64,000 nucleotides of DNA from Synaphobranchus kaupii (lineage: Eukaryota > Chordata > Actinopteri > Anguilliformes > Synaphobranchidae). Shown here piece after piece: positions 36,020 to 47,200 of this stretch. Position 1 is the stretch's first letter. Every line of letters begins with the position of its first letter. Both the position numbers and the translations under genes were made by a program. The stretch covers positions 24,370,899 through 24,434,898 of the forward strand of contig CM056395.1 in NCBI GenBank assembly GCA_029718625.1. Direction: 5' to 3'. Under the pieces are notes generated by a model. That model was not told the origin of the DNA. It saw nothing but the letters and a program-made list of their open reading frames with translations, and did not search any database.

Positions 36020-36367
36020 AGGGCGGCACGGTGGTGCAGTGGTTAGCACTGTCGCCTCACAACAAGAAGGTTGAAGGTTCGAAGCCTTTCTGTGTGGAAT
36101 TTGCATGTTCCCTCCAGTGTCCACGTGGGTTTCCTCCGGGTGCTCCGGTTTCCTCCCACAGTCCAAAGACATGCAGATTAGGCTAATTGGAGACTCTAAA
36201 TTGCCCATAGGTATGAGTGTGTGAGTGAATGGTGTGTGTGCCCTGTGATGGATTGGCGGCCTGTCCAGGGTGTATTCCTGCCTCTCGCCCCAATGCATGC
36301 TGGGATAGGCTCCAGCACCCCCCGCGACCCTGACCAGGAATAAGCGGCTTAGATAATGGATGTTTGG
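36020..36367 (+). mobile_element. Full-length DANA/mermaid-type SINE, 348 bp
   Basis: The head GGGCGGCACGGTGGTGCAGT contains the A-box-like GTGGTTAGCAC; a diverged B box GAAGGTTCGAAGCC follows. The V-SINE-like body reads TTTCCTCCGGGTGCTCCGGT and CAGTCCAAAGACATGCAGAT. The 3' end reads TGCATGCTGGGATAGGCTCC then GGAATAAGCGGCTTAGATAA. An exact 12-bp target duplication ATGATTCCTGTC flanks it at 36008-36019 and 36368-36379. It lies inside the broken frame at 35998-37058. Confidence 0.95.
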
Positions 36368-36497
36368 ATGATTCCTGTCGTATGGAGAATATGAGACCGA
36401 TCATTTAGGTACATTTTCTGCAAGGTCGGGAATAGAAGCTGTGTAGCGGAAACCAGTATATTGACAATGGGCAAGATAATGTGGTTGGGCTTGCATG

Positions 36498-36704
36498 CAG
36501 TAGTGTAGTGGAGGGTATACGTGGGTATACACAGTACACCCACTTCTTTCTTATTGGGCACAGAGTATACTCACTTCTTAATCCCCACTGGTGCACGTAT
36601 CGATTAGTATCAATTTGTTATCAATTAGTCATCAATTTGTTAAATTAGAGTATACCCACTTCTCGAGAGTACACCCACTTCTCCAGGAAACCAATACACC
36701 ACTG
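36498..36704. mobile_element. hAT-like nonautonomous element, 207 bp, with 8-bp target duplication
   Basis: Ends are CAGTAGTGTAGTGG and, reverse-complemented, CAGTGGTGTATTGG. The perfect 8-bp duplication CTTGCATG flanks it at 36490-36497 and 36705-36712, the hAT hallmark. Internal copies of AGTACACCCACTTCT are arranged near the ends. No coding capacity. Confidence 0.88.
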
Positions 36705-37058
36705 CTTGCATGGTTTGGTTATAACCAGCTCCAGCATAGTCTCTCTATCAGGTTTGCATGACCTTAAATCTCGGTTGAAGTGGGGAAACTGGCGTCGTTC
36801 TTGTTGCCTTCGAAAGTTTTCTTGTTCCAAGGCAAGCTGTTCTCGAAGGGCCGCTGTTCTCTCGGGCAAGCTGTTCTCTAGAGCTGCTGGTGCGATTTGA
36901 AAGTGAACAGAGGGACGCCTATGGCCCGCGCCATATGGATTTCTCAGGTAGGAAATTCTAAAGGGGGGGGCGGGGGGCGGAGTAGAAAGCTCCGGAAAGC
37001 CCCAGACAGACCAATAAGGAGGGGGGGTCCCAAGCACACTAAAATATTTACCCAGCAT

Positions 37059-38483
37059 GCATCAGCGCCCTGCAGTAGCATTACGGATTTTAGTGGGAAA
37101 ACATATTTTCTACAAAACGCTGAAAGTGTGCTCTCAAAGGTCTTTGGCATTATTTTTTAATTCAACCAAATCAACCAATTCAATCAATGTATGTAGTTTT
37201 CTTTTTACATGTTCTCTACACTCATTTTCAGACAGTGGCTGTATTCTGACATGAAATGCAAATTCATCGATTGATAACTAAGTAGCACCTGTAAAAATAG
37301 TTAAATTGACACACCGGCCTTCTTGAAGAATTTGTTTTTGGTGTTTCCCTTGCGATTTTTCTTGTGCAGAAATTGAGCGTCGCCCACTGTCAAACAAAGC
37401 ACATGATTTGAGCCTGACTGCATTGGCAGTGGTGTTCCTCCGTGTGTACGCTTCTGAGGATTTCGTTTGCCTGTGCCTTGATATCATTGGCTTGGATTCT
37501 AAGTAACGTTAGAAAATGTGCACGTGTGTGTGCAAAATCCGATCCGGGTGTACAGAAATAATGTGATATAAATCTGAACTTGTGACATCACTTTCCAGGC
37601 TAGTTTTGTCTTTTAGATACTAGGGCAGTATCTTAAAAACAAATAAATGTAAAAAAAAATAATTATTATAATAAATAAAATTCCCAAAATCACCATCCTG
37701 CATTACAGTGTTTTCCTTTTATTCTGACTCTCAAAACAAATTTACAGGCATGTGGAAGGGTCCCCTCTGAATTGGTCACAGTCTCCTAACGCACGATCGA
37801 TGTCATTTGGCAAAATCCCGTATGTTTCTTGACAGACTTATGGGTTTTGAGTTTCACTGCCTGTCACTTCATTCTGGTTTACTTAACCCCAGGGAGCCAG
37901 TCCAGTCCCTGCATAATAATAAATAAAAAAAACAGACAATATAGAGCGGACTGATTGATACATTAGAGTGGATAGATCTGCTCTCTTAAAGACAAAGAAA
38001 CAATCAGCACTTTAATAATCAAGACATCTCTTAATGTGTGTCCATTTTTCAGGCTGCATTAGGGAAGCCTCCCAGATGAGCGCATGCTCTTTGAGCCTCA
38101 GCGAATCCCGTTAACCGGAATGAGCCGGAAACTCTCGTGAGAGACAGATAAAACGCCATCCTAAAGATGGCAGCACAGACAAACTCTACACCGTTTCCCC
38201 ATCCTGGTCCTGGACGCATCGAGCGTGTGCCACTTTTCAAATAATTTCTTTTATGAATCAGCTTTGATTCAGGCCTTAATTGAATTCTGATTTGCGTTTA
38301 ACCTCTCTTGACATCAGCCGTGTGAATGTGCGAAGGAAATGTGTAGGAGGCATATTTGTGCTTCTGAAAATATGCAAATGAACGTGGTTTGTAAAAGATA
38401 TTTTGGGCAACAACTAGCCCTTATGTCAGCTTTCCCAATGAAGCTTAATTGCTGGCTCAATTTATTTTCTTATGACCTGAAAC
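37059..38483. other. Unique intergenic sequence, nothing recognised
   Basis: Mixed composition. About 38040-38240 is somewhat GC-rich. No recognisable gene or repeat family. Confidence 0.45.
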
Positions 38484-38697
38484 ATTACATTACAGGCATT
38501 TAGCAGACGCTCTTATCCAGAGTGACTTACACAACTTTTTTTACATAGTATCCATTTATACAGCTGGATATATACTGAAGTGATTCAGGTTAAGCACCTT
38601 GCTCAAGGGTACAATGGCAGTGTCCTACCTGGGAATCAAACCTGCAACCTTTCGGTTACAAGGCCTGTTCCTTAACCATTATACTACACTGCCGCCC
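38484..38697 (-). mobile_element. tRNA-derived SINE with UnaL2/L2-like tail, copy 3 (best preserved)
   Basis: On the minus strand: head GGGCGGCAGTGTAGTATAAT then GGTTAAGGAACAGGCC, B box GGTTTGATTCCC, middle TATATCCAGCTGTATAAATG, tail AAGTCACTCTGGATAAGAGC then GTCTGCTAAATGCCTGTAATG. It serves as reference for the other copies. No convincing target duplication was found. Confidence 0.9.
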
Positions 38698-39039
38698 AAC
38701 AATTCAATGAGAAAATATTAAAATCCCATATATTTGAATTAGAATATTCTTTTTTGTGAAGCTTTTGTGATCCCCACATTGTGCGGTTTTTTATCGACAA
38801 CCCACTTAAGAGTCATCACATGTCCTGCTCTTGCATTGTTTCAAATGAGTTTGAGATTGATGGTACTTCTTCCAGTTTGCCTCACTAATTGTTTGAGATT
38901 CAGAGTACAAGTTAAAGAGGTTGAGTAAAATTTTATACTGCTTTTAGAATGAACATCGTTCCAACCACACGCTTGTTTCGGAAAGGACTAACAGCAGCTG
39001 CCAGACGTGTGACATTGAACCCAGATGAACTTCAAATGA
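38698..39039. other. Unique AT-rich sequence
   Basis: No gene or repeat recognised. Confidence 0.4.
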
Positions 39040-39420
39040 GCAGCGGTAATCGCGGGTAATTACTCAGCAGTCTTCTGCGCGGCTCATTCGGCAAACGTGT
39101 TTCCTTCCCGCGCGGCGATGTGGCCCTTCGCTGCGGTGTCAAACCCAATGCCGCCGCCCACTGCGATGGCGTGAAGGGCTCCAGTGGTTAACCGGGCATC
39201 CCGCCTCCGGTGAACCGCGCGGTAAAAAAGCGCCGCTCCTCCGGTTCGATGGCCGCGCGTGTGAGCCGGCGGCCCCCGCGGAGCGGAAAGCGGAGGAGGA
39301 GGGGGCCTTAAGTACCCGTCTGAATCGAGGAGCGGAACGAAGATGCTTTAACATCGCGAGCCCACCTCCTGCTTCTTCGCTCAGATCCTGTGAGCGCCCG
39401 CGTTACAGACGCTGTTGTTC
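39040..39420. promoter_or_regulatory. Strong CpG-rich block, probable CpG island
   Basis: The densest CpG cluster in the window (CTTCCCGCGCGGCGATG, GATGGCCGCGCGTGTGAGCC, GGCGGCCCCCGCGGAGCG). Vertebrate CpG islands usually mark promoters or developmental regulatory DNA. No adjacent exon or core promoter could be identified on either strand, so an unannotated transcript start or orphan island is inference. Minus-strand open frames here are compositional. Confidence 0.5.
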
Positions 39421-39624
39421 GTTTTTACATCCTGCACCGTTGCTTTATGGGTTCGATTAGCGGGGTTAATGGCAGTGTGGAGGGAGGGGGCGGGGGTTAG
39501 AAGAGGAAGTCCTTTAACTTGACGTGGATTCATCAACGACCCCCGCCCCCTCATGAAACATTAATAATGCAAAGAAAGACCTGCTGATGGCACGTCGGAT
39601 AATCTCTTTGTCAGATGATCAAGG

Positions 39625-39708
39625 GGAGACGTTAAAGCGCACGTGTGCCAAGGCGAGGCGTCTGAGGGAGACGTTAAAGCGCACGTGTGCCAAGGCGAGC
39701 CGTCTGAT
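39625..39708. repeat. 42-bp tandem duplication with an E-box in each copy
   Basis: GGAGACGTTAAAGCGCACGT starts at 39625 and again at 39667. Each copy contains CACGTG-like GCACGTGTGCC, and the copies differ at one or two bases. The unit is CpG-rich and equals 14 codons, so short repeat peptides appear on both strands. Confidence 0.9.
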
Positions 39709-40565
39709 GCGATTCATGTTGTCGTTAAAAAAAAAGGCGTGGCTGGAGCGACACGCTGTACGTTTAGCGCGTCGTCTCCAGAGGCCCGCGATTACTGTCG
39801 GCTGTGTTGTGTGTGTTCGGGAACCGTTTGAGGAACGCGTCTCTCCACGTGCTGCGTCTCTCTTCAATTATTCAACGCGCATAACTACCCAATGCAGCCG
39901 GCACTGTGGATGAGTCTATTAAGGCAACGGCTCCGAGAGACATATTCGCACATTGCCTGCGTCTAGACTTTGATTTAAGGAGCCAGAAATGGTACGATAC
40001 CCAGAAAAGGGCACACGGTTAAATACCCATCACATCTTTGCTCTCTCAATTGCCACTGAGTTTTTGCTCCTCAATGACTGAAATAAAGCAGCAGACAGCG
40101 GGTGATGACACACCTGCGCTGATCCTTGTCTCCTCATTTAAAACCCAGGTCTTCCCAGGTCTTTTTTTCTCCCTCCATACCTGATTTTAAACCTCGGGGA
40201 AGCAGAGGGCGGAGCCCCTCATTTACAGTACTGCCGAGTTACAACAAGTAAGAGAAACAGAAAGAGAAGAACCTTACATAAGACGATGGGAGAGAGCCAT
40301 GGCTGTTGGGGGCTCCAGTGCTGAACACACCCAGGTAGCAGCAGTGCGGGCAACACTAGCTGTAGTCACCCATAGGCAGGACAGTGGCACTGGACATTCA
40401 GAGAGGGGGCACAACATAGTCCCGATGGACCAACTGCACAGAGCTACTTCGGTGGAAGGGGTCTCGTCCGGGATCTAGTGTTGGGGGAGGTAGAGGGGTG
40501 ATCCTGTTTCAGCTGGTCTGTCATACACATTCCCAATAGTGCCTTCTAACGTTCATACATAGGCA
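39709..40565. other. Unique sequence, nothing recognised
   Basis: CpG-moderate on the left, otherwise ordinary. No gene recognised. Confidence 0.4.
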
Positions 40566-40566
40566 C

Positions 40567-40599
<33 letters not shown>

Positions 40600-40660
40600 C
40601 ATACATGCATGCAAACGCATATGCGCACACACGTTCACACACACACACTGACACGGCAGG
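40566..40660. repeat. (CA)n microsatellite, impure
   Basis: Pure CA at about 40569-40597, then CATGCA and CACG variants to about 40650. Confidence 0.9.
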
Positions 40661-40986
40661 TAGATTTAAGAAGAATTCACGGCATCTCTTGATTAGCCCA
40701 GGGAAGGGCCATGTGTTCCTAACAGGAGAATGAAAATGTACCTTTGAGCTTCTAATAGACTAATAGTCCTGAATGTTTTTTTGTTTATATTTTTGCCCTG
40801 TTTTCTTTAGACTTCGGAAGGCCCATTTAATTGGTGTTTTGTGGCCATTTCTGCTTCCTCCTCTGTCAAAATGAGCCAAAATGTACATTCAAAACTGGAC
40901 TGTGGAGCCAATCCTCACACAAGGTCACTTTCTATGGAAACTCAGAAGCTGCTAGTTTATTTGTTTTTATGATTAAATTTCATGCT

Positions 40987-40987
40987 C

Positions 40988-41021
<34 letters not shown>

Positions 41022-41070
41022 GAGAGAAAGAAGCAGACTAGCAGAGAGAGGAAGAAATAGTGAGAGAGAT
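40987..41070. repeat. (GA)n microsatellite, impure
   Basis: About fourteen GA dinucleotides, then AG-rich sequence to 41070. The Glu-Arg frame is an artefact. Confidence 0.92.
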
Positions 41071-41585
41071 TGAAAAACTTCCATTTAAAGGGGAAAAACA
41101 TTGTTAGTCCTGAAAAATAACTGAGTGGCACCAGTAAAAAATAAATGATGTAATAACTTTGCACAAATATGTGATTACTAATTCTGGAGAAAACATTACA
41201 TGTTAGTCAGTCTAAATCCCTAGTACCATGTCTTGGATACCGTGAGTATGCTTGTAAAAATGTTACGTTTTATTAAGGCTTATATTAAGCACTTTGTTCG
41301 TGTAGTTTTTCAATAACCTTTTCTGTCTGAATTGAAATAAACTAAAAAGAATAATAATAATAATAAACCTTTTGAACCCATCATAGATGTTGCAGTCCAT
41401 AACGTCACCACAACAGCAAAATTGTAAATATTTACACATCACAAACACATCATTTAATGACCCAAATTTTCATTGCAAATAAAAAAATATATAATATGTA
41501 TAATTACATTTTAAATTAAAATTTAAAAGTGACAGTTACAGGTTTATTTTTTTTAACAAGGAACCTAGTGACGAACGCACACATG
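41071..41585. other. Unique AT-rich sequence, nothing recognised
   Basis: Short AAT repeat near 41349-41366. No gene recognised. Confidence 0.4.
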
Positions 41586-41770
41586 CATAATTCATTGGTT
41601 TCACAGGAGCGCGACGTTTCGCCGTTATCGCACTATTCCAGTATTTATAGCGTAGCCGCGCCTGGCTTTGGCGGACGGCGAGGCCGAGGTTCACCGTTCC
41701 CGCCTCGTCCTGGCTCCCCAGCCGGTCGTTATCTTCCGCGCGCGGATTTAAGCAGATGCTACTCTTTTTC
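41586..41770. promoter_or_regulatory. CpG-rich patch
   Basis: GCGCGACGTTTCGCCGTTAT and GGCGGACGGCGAGGCCGAGG mark a short CpG cluster in AT-rich surroundings. Possible regulatory DNA; no exon or core promoter recognised. Confidence 0.3.
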
Positions 41771-42555
41771 CGCTACATATTATGAGTTCAGCGGTCACAG
41801 AGATTATCTAAATAATGTGCAAACTTCTCTAAGCTGATTAGCGGGAGCGCTGTGAGGCTCCAGTATCTGTGCTTTCCCCTTGTACAAACTCCTCCAATGC
41901 TAGCAGGAGCGTTAGCTGCAAAATGAAGTGGCCTGTTGCCTTTAAGCGTCTTTAAGCTGCTGGGACTGTAATGACTTACTTATTTTTTCATCATGGATAT
42001 AATGGATGCTTATTTTTAAACGCATGTAGGAAAGAGAGAAAAAAGTACCGTACGCATATTGATGAAGAAAAAGGCTGGAGACGCATAGATGATGAGGAGA
42101 AGAGTGAAGTTAGCTTGTTTTTAAGTGATATTTTTGGTGCTTGCTCTATACATTGATACAGACAGAATAATTTCATGGCTTCAAGCTGCAGAAATTGGTT
42201 CTTTTATTTTAATAAGCACTTACGAAAACTACTGACCTCGGGACAATCAAATAGATTACATTACACAATGTTTCCCGGTAATTCATCTGAAGAGATTGAG
42301 TGGGTTGTATGTGAATGAGCTTTAGAATGGCATTGTCTTGGTTATAGTTAAAATATGTGGGGCTGAGAGCAAACTAATGACATTATAATGGCCGGGATCC
42401 AGTCACTATTTTTCATTAACTTTAATTCACAATTAAAGCATTTTTATTGTGCACGCAGTGCATGGAGAATCAGTGAACTTTGAACCTGCCAAACTGTTTG
42501 CAAAACCTTTTTTTTTTTTTTTGTGGGCAAAACTTAAGGACAAATGTTTATTGAA
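41771..42555. other. Unique sequence, nothing recognised
   Basis: No recognisable gene, RNA or repeat family. Confidence 0.4.
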
Positions 42556-42745
42556 TCCAGGCCATTATTCCACTGCAGGAACCTTTTCCAGAAACTCAGG
42601 AACGGTACTCAGGAAATAAAGCTCCTTTTCCACCGGAGGAATCAGGGCCGATTTTGGTTCCTGGGGTATGGTTTCTGTCCCCTCTTTTAGGAGATGGCTC
42701 AGAACTACTGGGGTGCGGCTTGCAGTACTGAACATCGCTGATTGG
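42556..42745. mobile_element. Possible old DNA-transposon fragment
   Basis: TTATTCCACTGCAGGAACCT and CTTTTCCACCGGAGG repeat a TTCCACYG..GGAACC motif typical of one end of fish Harbinger/ISL2EU-like repeats. Only one side is recognisable; weak assignment. A frame of 155 codons starting at 42668 runs on from it without a known domain. Confidence 0.25.
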
Positions 42746-43316
42746 TCAAATGCAATATTCAGGTTTCCTCTTCAAAGGAACCAGTTTAGTCAGGATGGAT
42801 GGCTGTGGAGGCAAACTTTCAAGCAAATTACTGTTCCACAGATTGATTCATTTAATTCACAAAAATGTTTAAATGTTATTACAAATCTGCCTCTCTTTAT
42901 ACTTCACCCTACCTATCCTGAAAATAATAAATGTGTGGATAGGCTACATGACAGGCATTTGAGCGTTAGCACTGTTTCAATTGTGAATCACCCCACGTTA
43001 AATATTGAATCTCATTTTTTTTTTTTTTACTTCAAACATACTGACAAGCCAATGAAAACGGAAATTGAACTTGTGAGGAGTTTGTCAAGTTCATCTGAGG
43101 AAACGATTGCAAATCCCTTAAGAGCTATTCATTAAATACATTCAGGTAATTACAAATGGCTCATAACACTGTGACAGGCACTTGTAGTTACTTGAAGAAA
43201 TGAATTACACAGTACCCACAGAGGGGCAGTTTCTCAATTTAAGATTAAAACTGGAAAAGCAAACAAGTAGTTTTGCTCAAATAATTTAATAGGTTATCAT
43301 TAATTTGAAACAATTA
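42746..43316. other. Unique sequence, nothing recognised
   Basis: AT-rich. No feature recognised. Confidence 0.35.
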
Positions 43317-43380
43317 ATTCGAACCTGCAACCTTTCAGTTACAAGGCTAGTTCCTTAACCATTATACTACAATGCCAAGC
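43317..43380 (-). mobile_element. SINE head fragment (UnaL2-type SINE)
   Basis: TTCGAACCTGCAACCTTTCA and AAGGCTAGTTCCTTAACCAT then TATACTACAATGCC match the tRNA-like head of the SINE at 38484-38697 on the minus strand. The body and tail are missing. Confidence 0.75.
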
Positions 43381-45030
43381 AGTGTAGGCCATTATGTACA
43401 GTAAGTAGTCTATGGAAAATGGTGCACGACAAACTTCAGACATTATCCGCGGAGAGAAGATTTCAGCTAGTTGGCTAGCTAACGCACTGCTAGCTAGCTA
43501 ACTTGTTGAATAGGCTAGTGGCAGTCTGGCACATTCACTTGGAGCACAGATGGAGCATTATGCTACAAGGCGAGCACCAACTTTTATAACAGACTACAGA
43601 AACCGGTTGCCAATAGTGGATGACTCCAAATATATAGCAGAAACTTGTTAGGCTTGTAAAGCAACATTTTTTTAAGCAGTAGAATGAGAACAAGCTAGCA
43701 AAGGTGCTGATTAGATCCGACATGTATTCTCAATGGGACAAATTTAGTTTGAGATGCGCTTGCATCACCTGCCCAGAGGAATACATGTCCCTTCCCCTCA
43801 GTAAGGGGGGTGATTGTGTGTTATTTGGCAGTGGGATTCAATAGTGCATAAATAAATTACCAGGTGTAGTACTACTGTACTATAAACTGAAGTATTGAAC
43901 CGTGCAGCGTTTGGGTCAGTGGCCCGTTATTAAATGCCGTTAAAATGGCAAGCCTAAAAAAAAAAACCTTTGTTTTGCCAGTAGTTTGAACACAAATTGC
44001 CCATCTGTTACCGCTACATATTACAATTACTCTTCCCACTCTGCACTCGTTGACAAAATTTGAGGCAGGAAATATTTATGTTATACCTCTTATTGCCTCA
44101 ACCCCTGTCCCACGTGACCCTTTTATGCGTCTGCCTACCGACCTAACATTTTGCCCTGGGTTAATGAAGTTATGATTTGCAGTGTTTGCATGCTTTGTGT
44201 TGACAGGAGCTATTAGCACTGATGAATCATCTTGTGGTACATTTATAGGAATTTTAATGGAAACAAAAAAAACTTGAGGGGATTCTAAAACAACATAAAA
44301 TTCAGATCAATTCACAGTTTTCCATTGATTGGAACACAAATTAATTTCCTTTTGAATGCTTTTACACAAATTAAGGTGATGTCATCAAGTAATACTGTAC
44401 AGCCCTGTAAAATTCATTAGTACGGTTATATTGCTTTTATAAGCCAATTTTGTTTCTATCTGGGGAGGGGGGGCAGGTGGTCATTCAATACTGTACATAC
44501 AGATGGTGACTCAAAGAAAAGGAGGAGGAGCTAATCAGCTTGGGAGAGCCAGAGCATGTCAAAAACAGATGTGATTCTTACTGTATCCTTCACCACAAAT
44601 TCCCACATATACATTCTGTATGTGTGAGTGATGAACATCCTCGAGCGTCACGTGGTGTAATTAATTACTTAGAGTACACCCAGTCCTAAATCCATGAGCT
44701 TGTCTCTGGAAGTAACCCAGGAATGTACTTATTCTGTCATTGCAGGAGTATAACTTTTAGGAATGTGTTTCTTTTTTTTTTCCAAGGCTGAAGTCCACTC
44801 ACGTATAGCCTCGGAATCTTTATGGAAAGTAGGTCTTAATCCACCGCGTAACTTGACGTTCCGTGTAATTTATTTTCGCTTTAGTGCGTCCCGAGACACC
44901 CGAACCTGTTCTCTTCCTGATATGGCCAATTCACGGGAACAAAGTCCTGAGCTCTCTGCACACCCAGAGGGTCAGAGAGAGGGGGATTACAGAGACACGG
45001 CGAGTCCTTGTGAACAGTGTTATTAACTCT
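43381..45030. other. Unique intergenic sequence, nothing recognised
   Basis: Contains repeated GCTAGCTA motifs at about 43466-43503. No gene or RNA recognised. Confidence 0.45.
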
Positions 45031-45335
45031 CCCAAGGGCGCCGTAACGGAGGCTACGTCAAGCACCACGCTCGCGGCTCCTCGCTCTGCTGCCCGTGTCG
45101 GACGGTGTGATTCTCGCCGCGCCTCCTCACGTGCCGTCACAGGTGAGGCGTGGAATGACCGCGTGGCGGGATTGGACTCGATCGGGGCATGGCGGGTAGG
45201 TAATCGGCCGCCACAAAAAGCTTGACCGTTGGACTCTTTCTTCACGCCACAAAAAGCCGGACATGAAGGGGGCGGAGTTTCACCATAAATGGCTGCAGCT
45301 CATGGCCGCCGAGGATTGGATAAAAATATAACCTT
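45031..45335. promoter_or_regulatory. CpG-rich patch followed by promoter-like motifs
   Basis: CpG-dense sequence (about 45036-45200; GATTCTCGCCGCGCCTCC) is followed on the plus strand by a GC-box-like GGGGGCGGAG (about 45270), ATGGCCGCCGAGG (about 45303), an inverted CCAAT box ATTGG, and an AT-rich TATA-like ATAAAAATATAA (about 45319-45330). This order resembles a Pol II promoter. No downstream exon was recognised. Confidence 0.3.
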
Positions 45336-46169
45336 GTTGGATTCTTTTACCAGCGGACGGATTAAAAGAACACATTTTATATGGTAGTTAAAGGTTGAAG
45401 TTATATTGTTGCTTTGTGTAAAAAAAAAGGAGAGATTACCTCATTTTTGAAATGTGCGTATCCTAATATAATACCGAAAATGGCTAAAGCATAAATGTAT
45501 TTTGTTTGTTAAATGAAGAACAAAAGGAAGAGTGCTGTATAATTTTCACATTCAACGATAAATGCCCCATGCAATATTTATATGCAGAATAAGACAGGAT
45601 CGTGTTCCAAGTTTAAATCACAAATTTAAATTACCAAGCTACCACAGTGGAGACAAGACTTGCACACTGAAAATCACAATAGGGAACAAAAAGGAAACAA
45701 TCACTGCATGTTTTGCAAGTATAAACCAAGATTGGATTGGCGTTTTTTTTTTTTGGTTATAATATAAAGCAAGGTTAAAAATGGCCCTATCCTAATAATA
45801 CCGAAAATGCCCCAACTGTTAACTGTTTAACTGATACACCATATGAATGTATGAGATTAGGCCTGCTGCCACAAGTATACCCCCCTCCCCACAATAATTG
45901 TTTAATCATCAAAAAGCACACCTACCATACTCGTCACCTATAATGATGTGAACTTTCTAAGGTGTGAAATTTTTGTGAGAGCATATCTCTAAATCTGTCT
46001 AAGCTAACAGGAACGCACAAGAAGAGACAGGCCTGTGGATCACTGCCACCTATGGCCTGACTCCACACATTACAATTTAGCTCATAAGCCAACTAATGTA
46101 GAATGCAGAATCTCATGCAGAATGTATTGCTGCAGAGATTATGCTTTTACATACAAAATGCTCATAGTG
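45336..46169. other. Unique AT-rich sequence
   Basis: The phrase AATACCGAAAATG recurs (about 45470 and 45799) in related contexts, a weak short repeat. No gene recognised. Confidence 0.4.
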
Positions 46170-46305
46170 CTGGATATCTTACTAAAGTCATTCAGGACTC
46201 AGGGGTATGACAGCAGCACCACCAGAGGGGATTTGAACCCACCACCTTTGAGTTGAAAGCCCAGTTCCCTAACCACGATGCTACACCATCACCCAGGGGA
46301 GCGCA
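46170..46305 (-). mobile_element. tRNA-headed SINE remnant
   Basis: On the minus strand, GGTGTAGCATCGTGGTTAGG then GAACTGGGCTTTCAACTC, B box GGGTTCAAATCC and a middle CTGAGTCCTGAATGACTT form a recognisable tRNA-like SINE head related to, but distinct from, the UnaL2-type SINEs here. Confidence 0.65.
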
Positions 46306-47090
46306 ACGGGACGAGATGATTGGCCGTGGGTGAAAGCGTAAAGAGTCTGTTGTAAGGACTCTTCTCTTGTTGAAATTGCCGAGCGATTTGTCCCTGTCCG
46401 TGCTCATTCATTTCGAGAGGGCTCTTGTGAAAACGACGCGTTTGGTCTTGGAACAAAGGCGCAAGGCCTTTTTTTTTCGCGAGTCCAAGATAATGCGCAG
46501 GGGACCTTGCTGGGCGGTAATAACGGAGCGCTCTGTCCCGGGGTGATTATGGCAGAGCGCGCCTCTCTCGTCGTCTCCTCCAGTGTCACAAATCTCTTGT
46601 CAGGGAACAATGAGCAGCCTTGTAGGTGGATTTGCATAACAATGTAATCTGCGCCGCCGTTAGTGCAATGTAAGGGCCTGGCTGTCCGAGAGTCCACGAG
46701 TCTTCCAGCCCGCCGGTCTATGCTAGTTTTACTTCTTTCTTTTATAGTAGATTAGATTGTATCTTCTGGGGCACTAAATCATTTTCTCCCTCGTGCACAA
46801 TCGCTAATATTGGTCTAAGACAAGTTCTGTCGTATTACAAAAAGTGTAGCTTCCAAACTGACAGACAAGGCGCATGGACCTGCCCCCAAAATGGCGTGTT
46901 ACAGAAACACGTAATGGGGTGGTGTTGCTGCAACCAATGTTTCTTTTCTGCATGTGAGCATTAATATGCAGCTGGTGGTGTAATTCCTCCACAAGTTATT
47001 CTGTTATTCTGTCAGAAGAACACAGCTATGATAAGTTAAACCAGGGCACAAACCAGGGCAACAGTAAACCAGGGCATTAACCAGCATTAC
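46306..47090. other. Unique sequence, partly CpG-rich
   Basis: About 46390-46700 has raised CpG content (GAAAACGACGCGTTTGG, TGCGCCGCCG). No promoter or exon recognised. Confidence 0.35.
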
Positions 47091-47200
47091 CTTTGAGATT
47101 CCAGAAAGGCAGTACCAAATACCTGTACCTGGTAGACCCTGGTCTTCAGGCCTTCAAATGCAGGGTGAACAGACACGTCCTGACCACACCCCCCACTGAA
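47091..47200 (+). mobile_element. Possible L2-type LINE 3' region fragment
   Basis: CCTTCAAATGCAGGGTGAAC then AGACACGTCCTGA resembles sequence preceding the 3' tail of fish L2-type LINEs (GCCTTCAGGCGCAGGGTGAA). Short and diverged; tentative. Confidence 0.3.

Larger units (their letters stand above)
35998..37058 (-). pseudogene. Broken open frame of unknown origin, split by two insertions
   Basis: The minus strand is open from 37058 to 36705. A 207-bp hAT-like element interrupts it. The frame continues at 36489-36380 (PNHIILPIVNILV, LFPTLQKMYLNDRSH), is interrupted by a SINE, and stops at 36000-35998. Discounting each insertion and one target-duplication copy leaves one continuous frame across both junctions. 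The middle carries a charged, coiled-coil-like stretch (REQLALEQENFRRQQERRQ) then FNRDLRSCKPDRETMLELVI. I do not recognise the family. Glu/Arg/Gln-rich C-terminal coils occur in transposon-encoded Myb/SANT-like proteins and in host proteins. The part upstream of about 36900 is proline-rich and may not be coding. It could be a gene relic, an old transposon frame or chance. Confidence 0.4.

Noticed and set aside
42668..43135. Frame of 155 codons as a possible host exon
   Set aside because: It begins in probable transposon sequence, runs through a T-run (poly-Phe), and shows no known motif.
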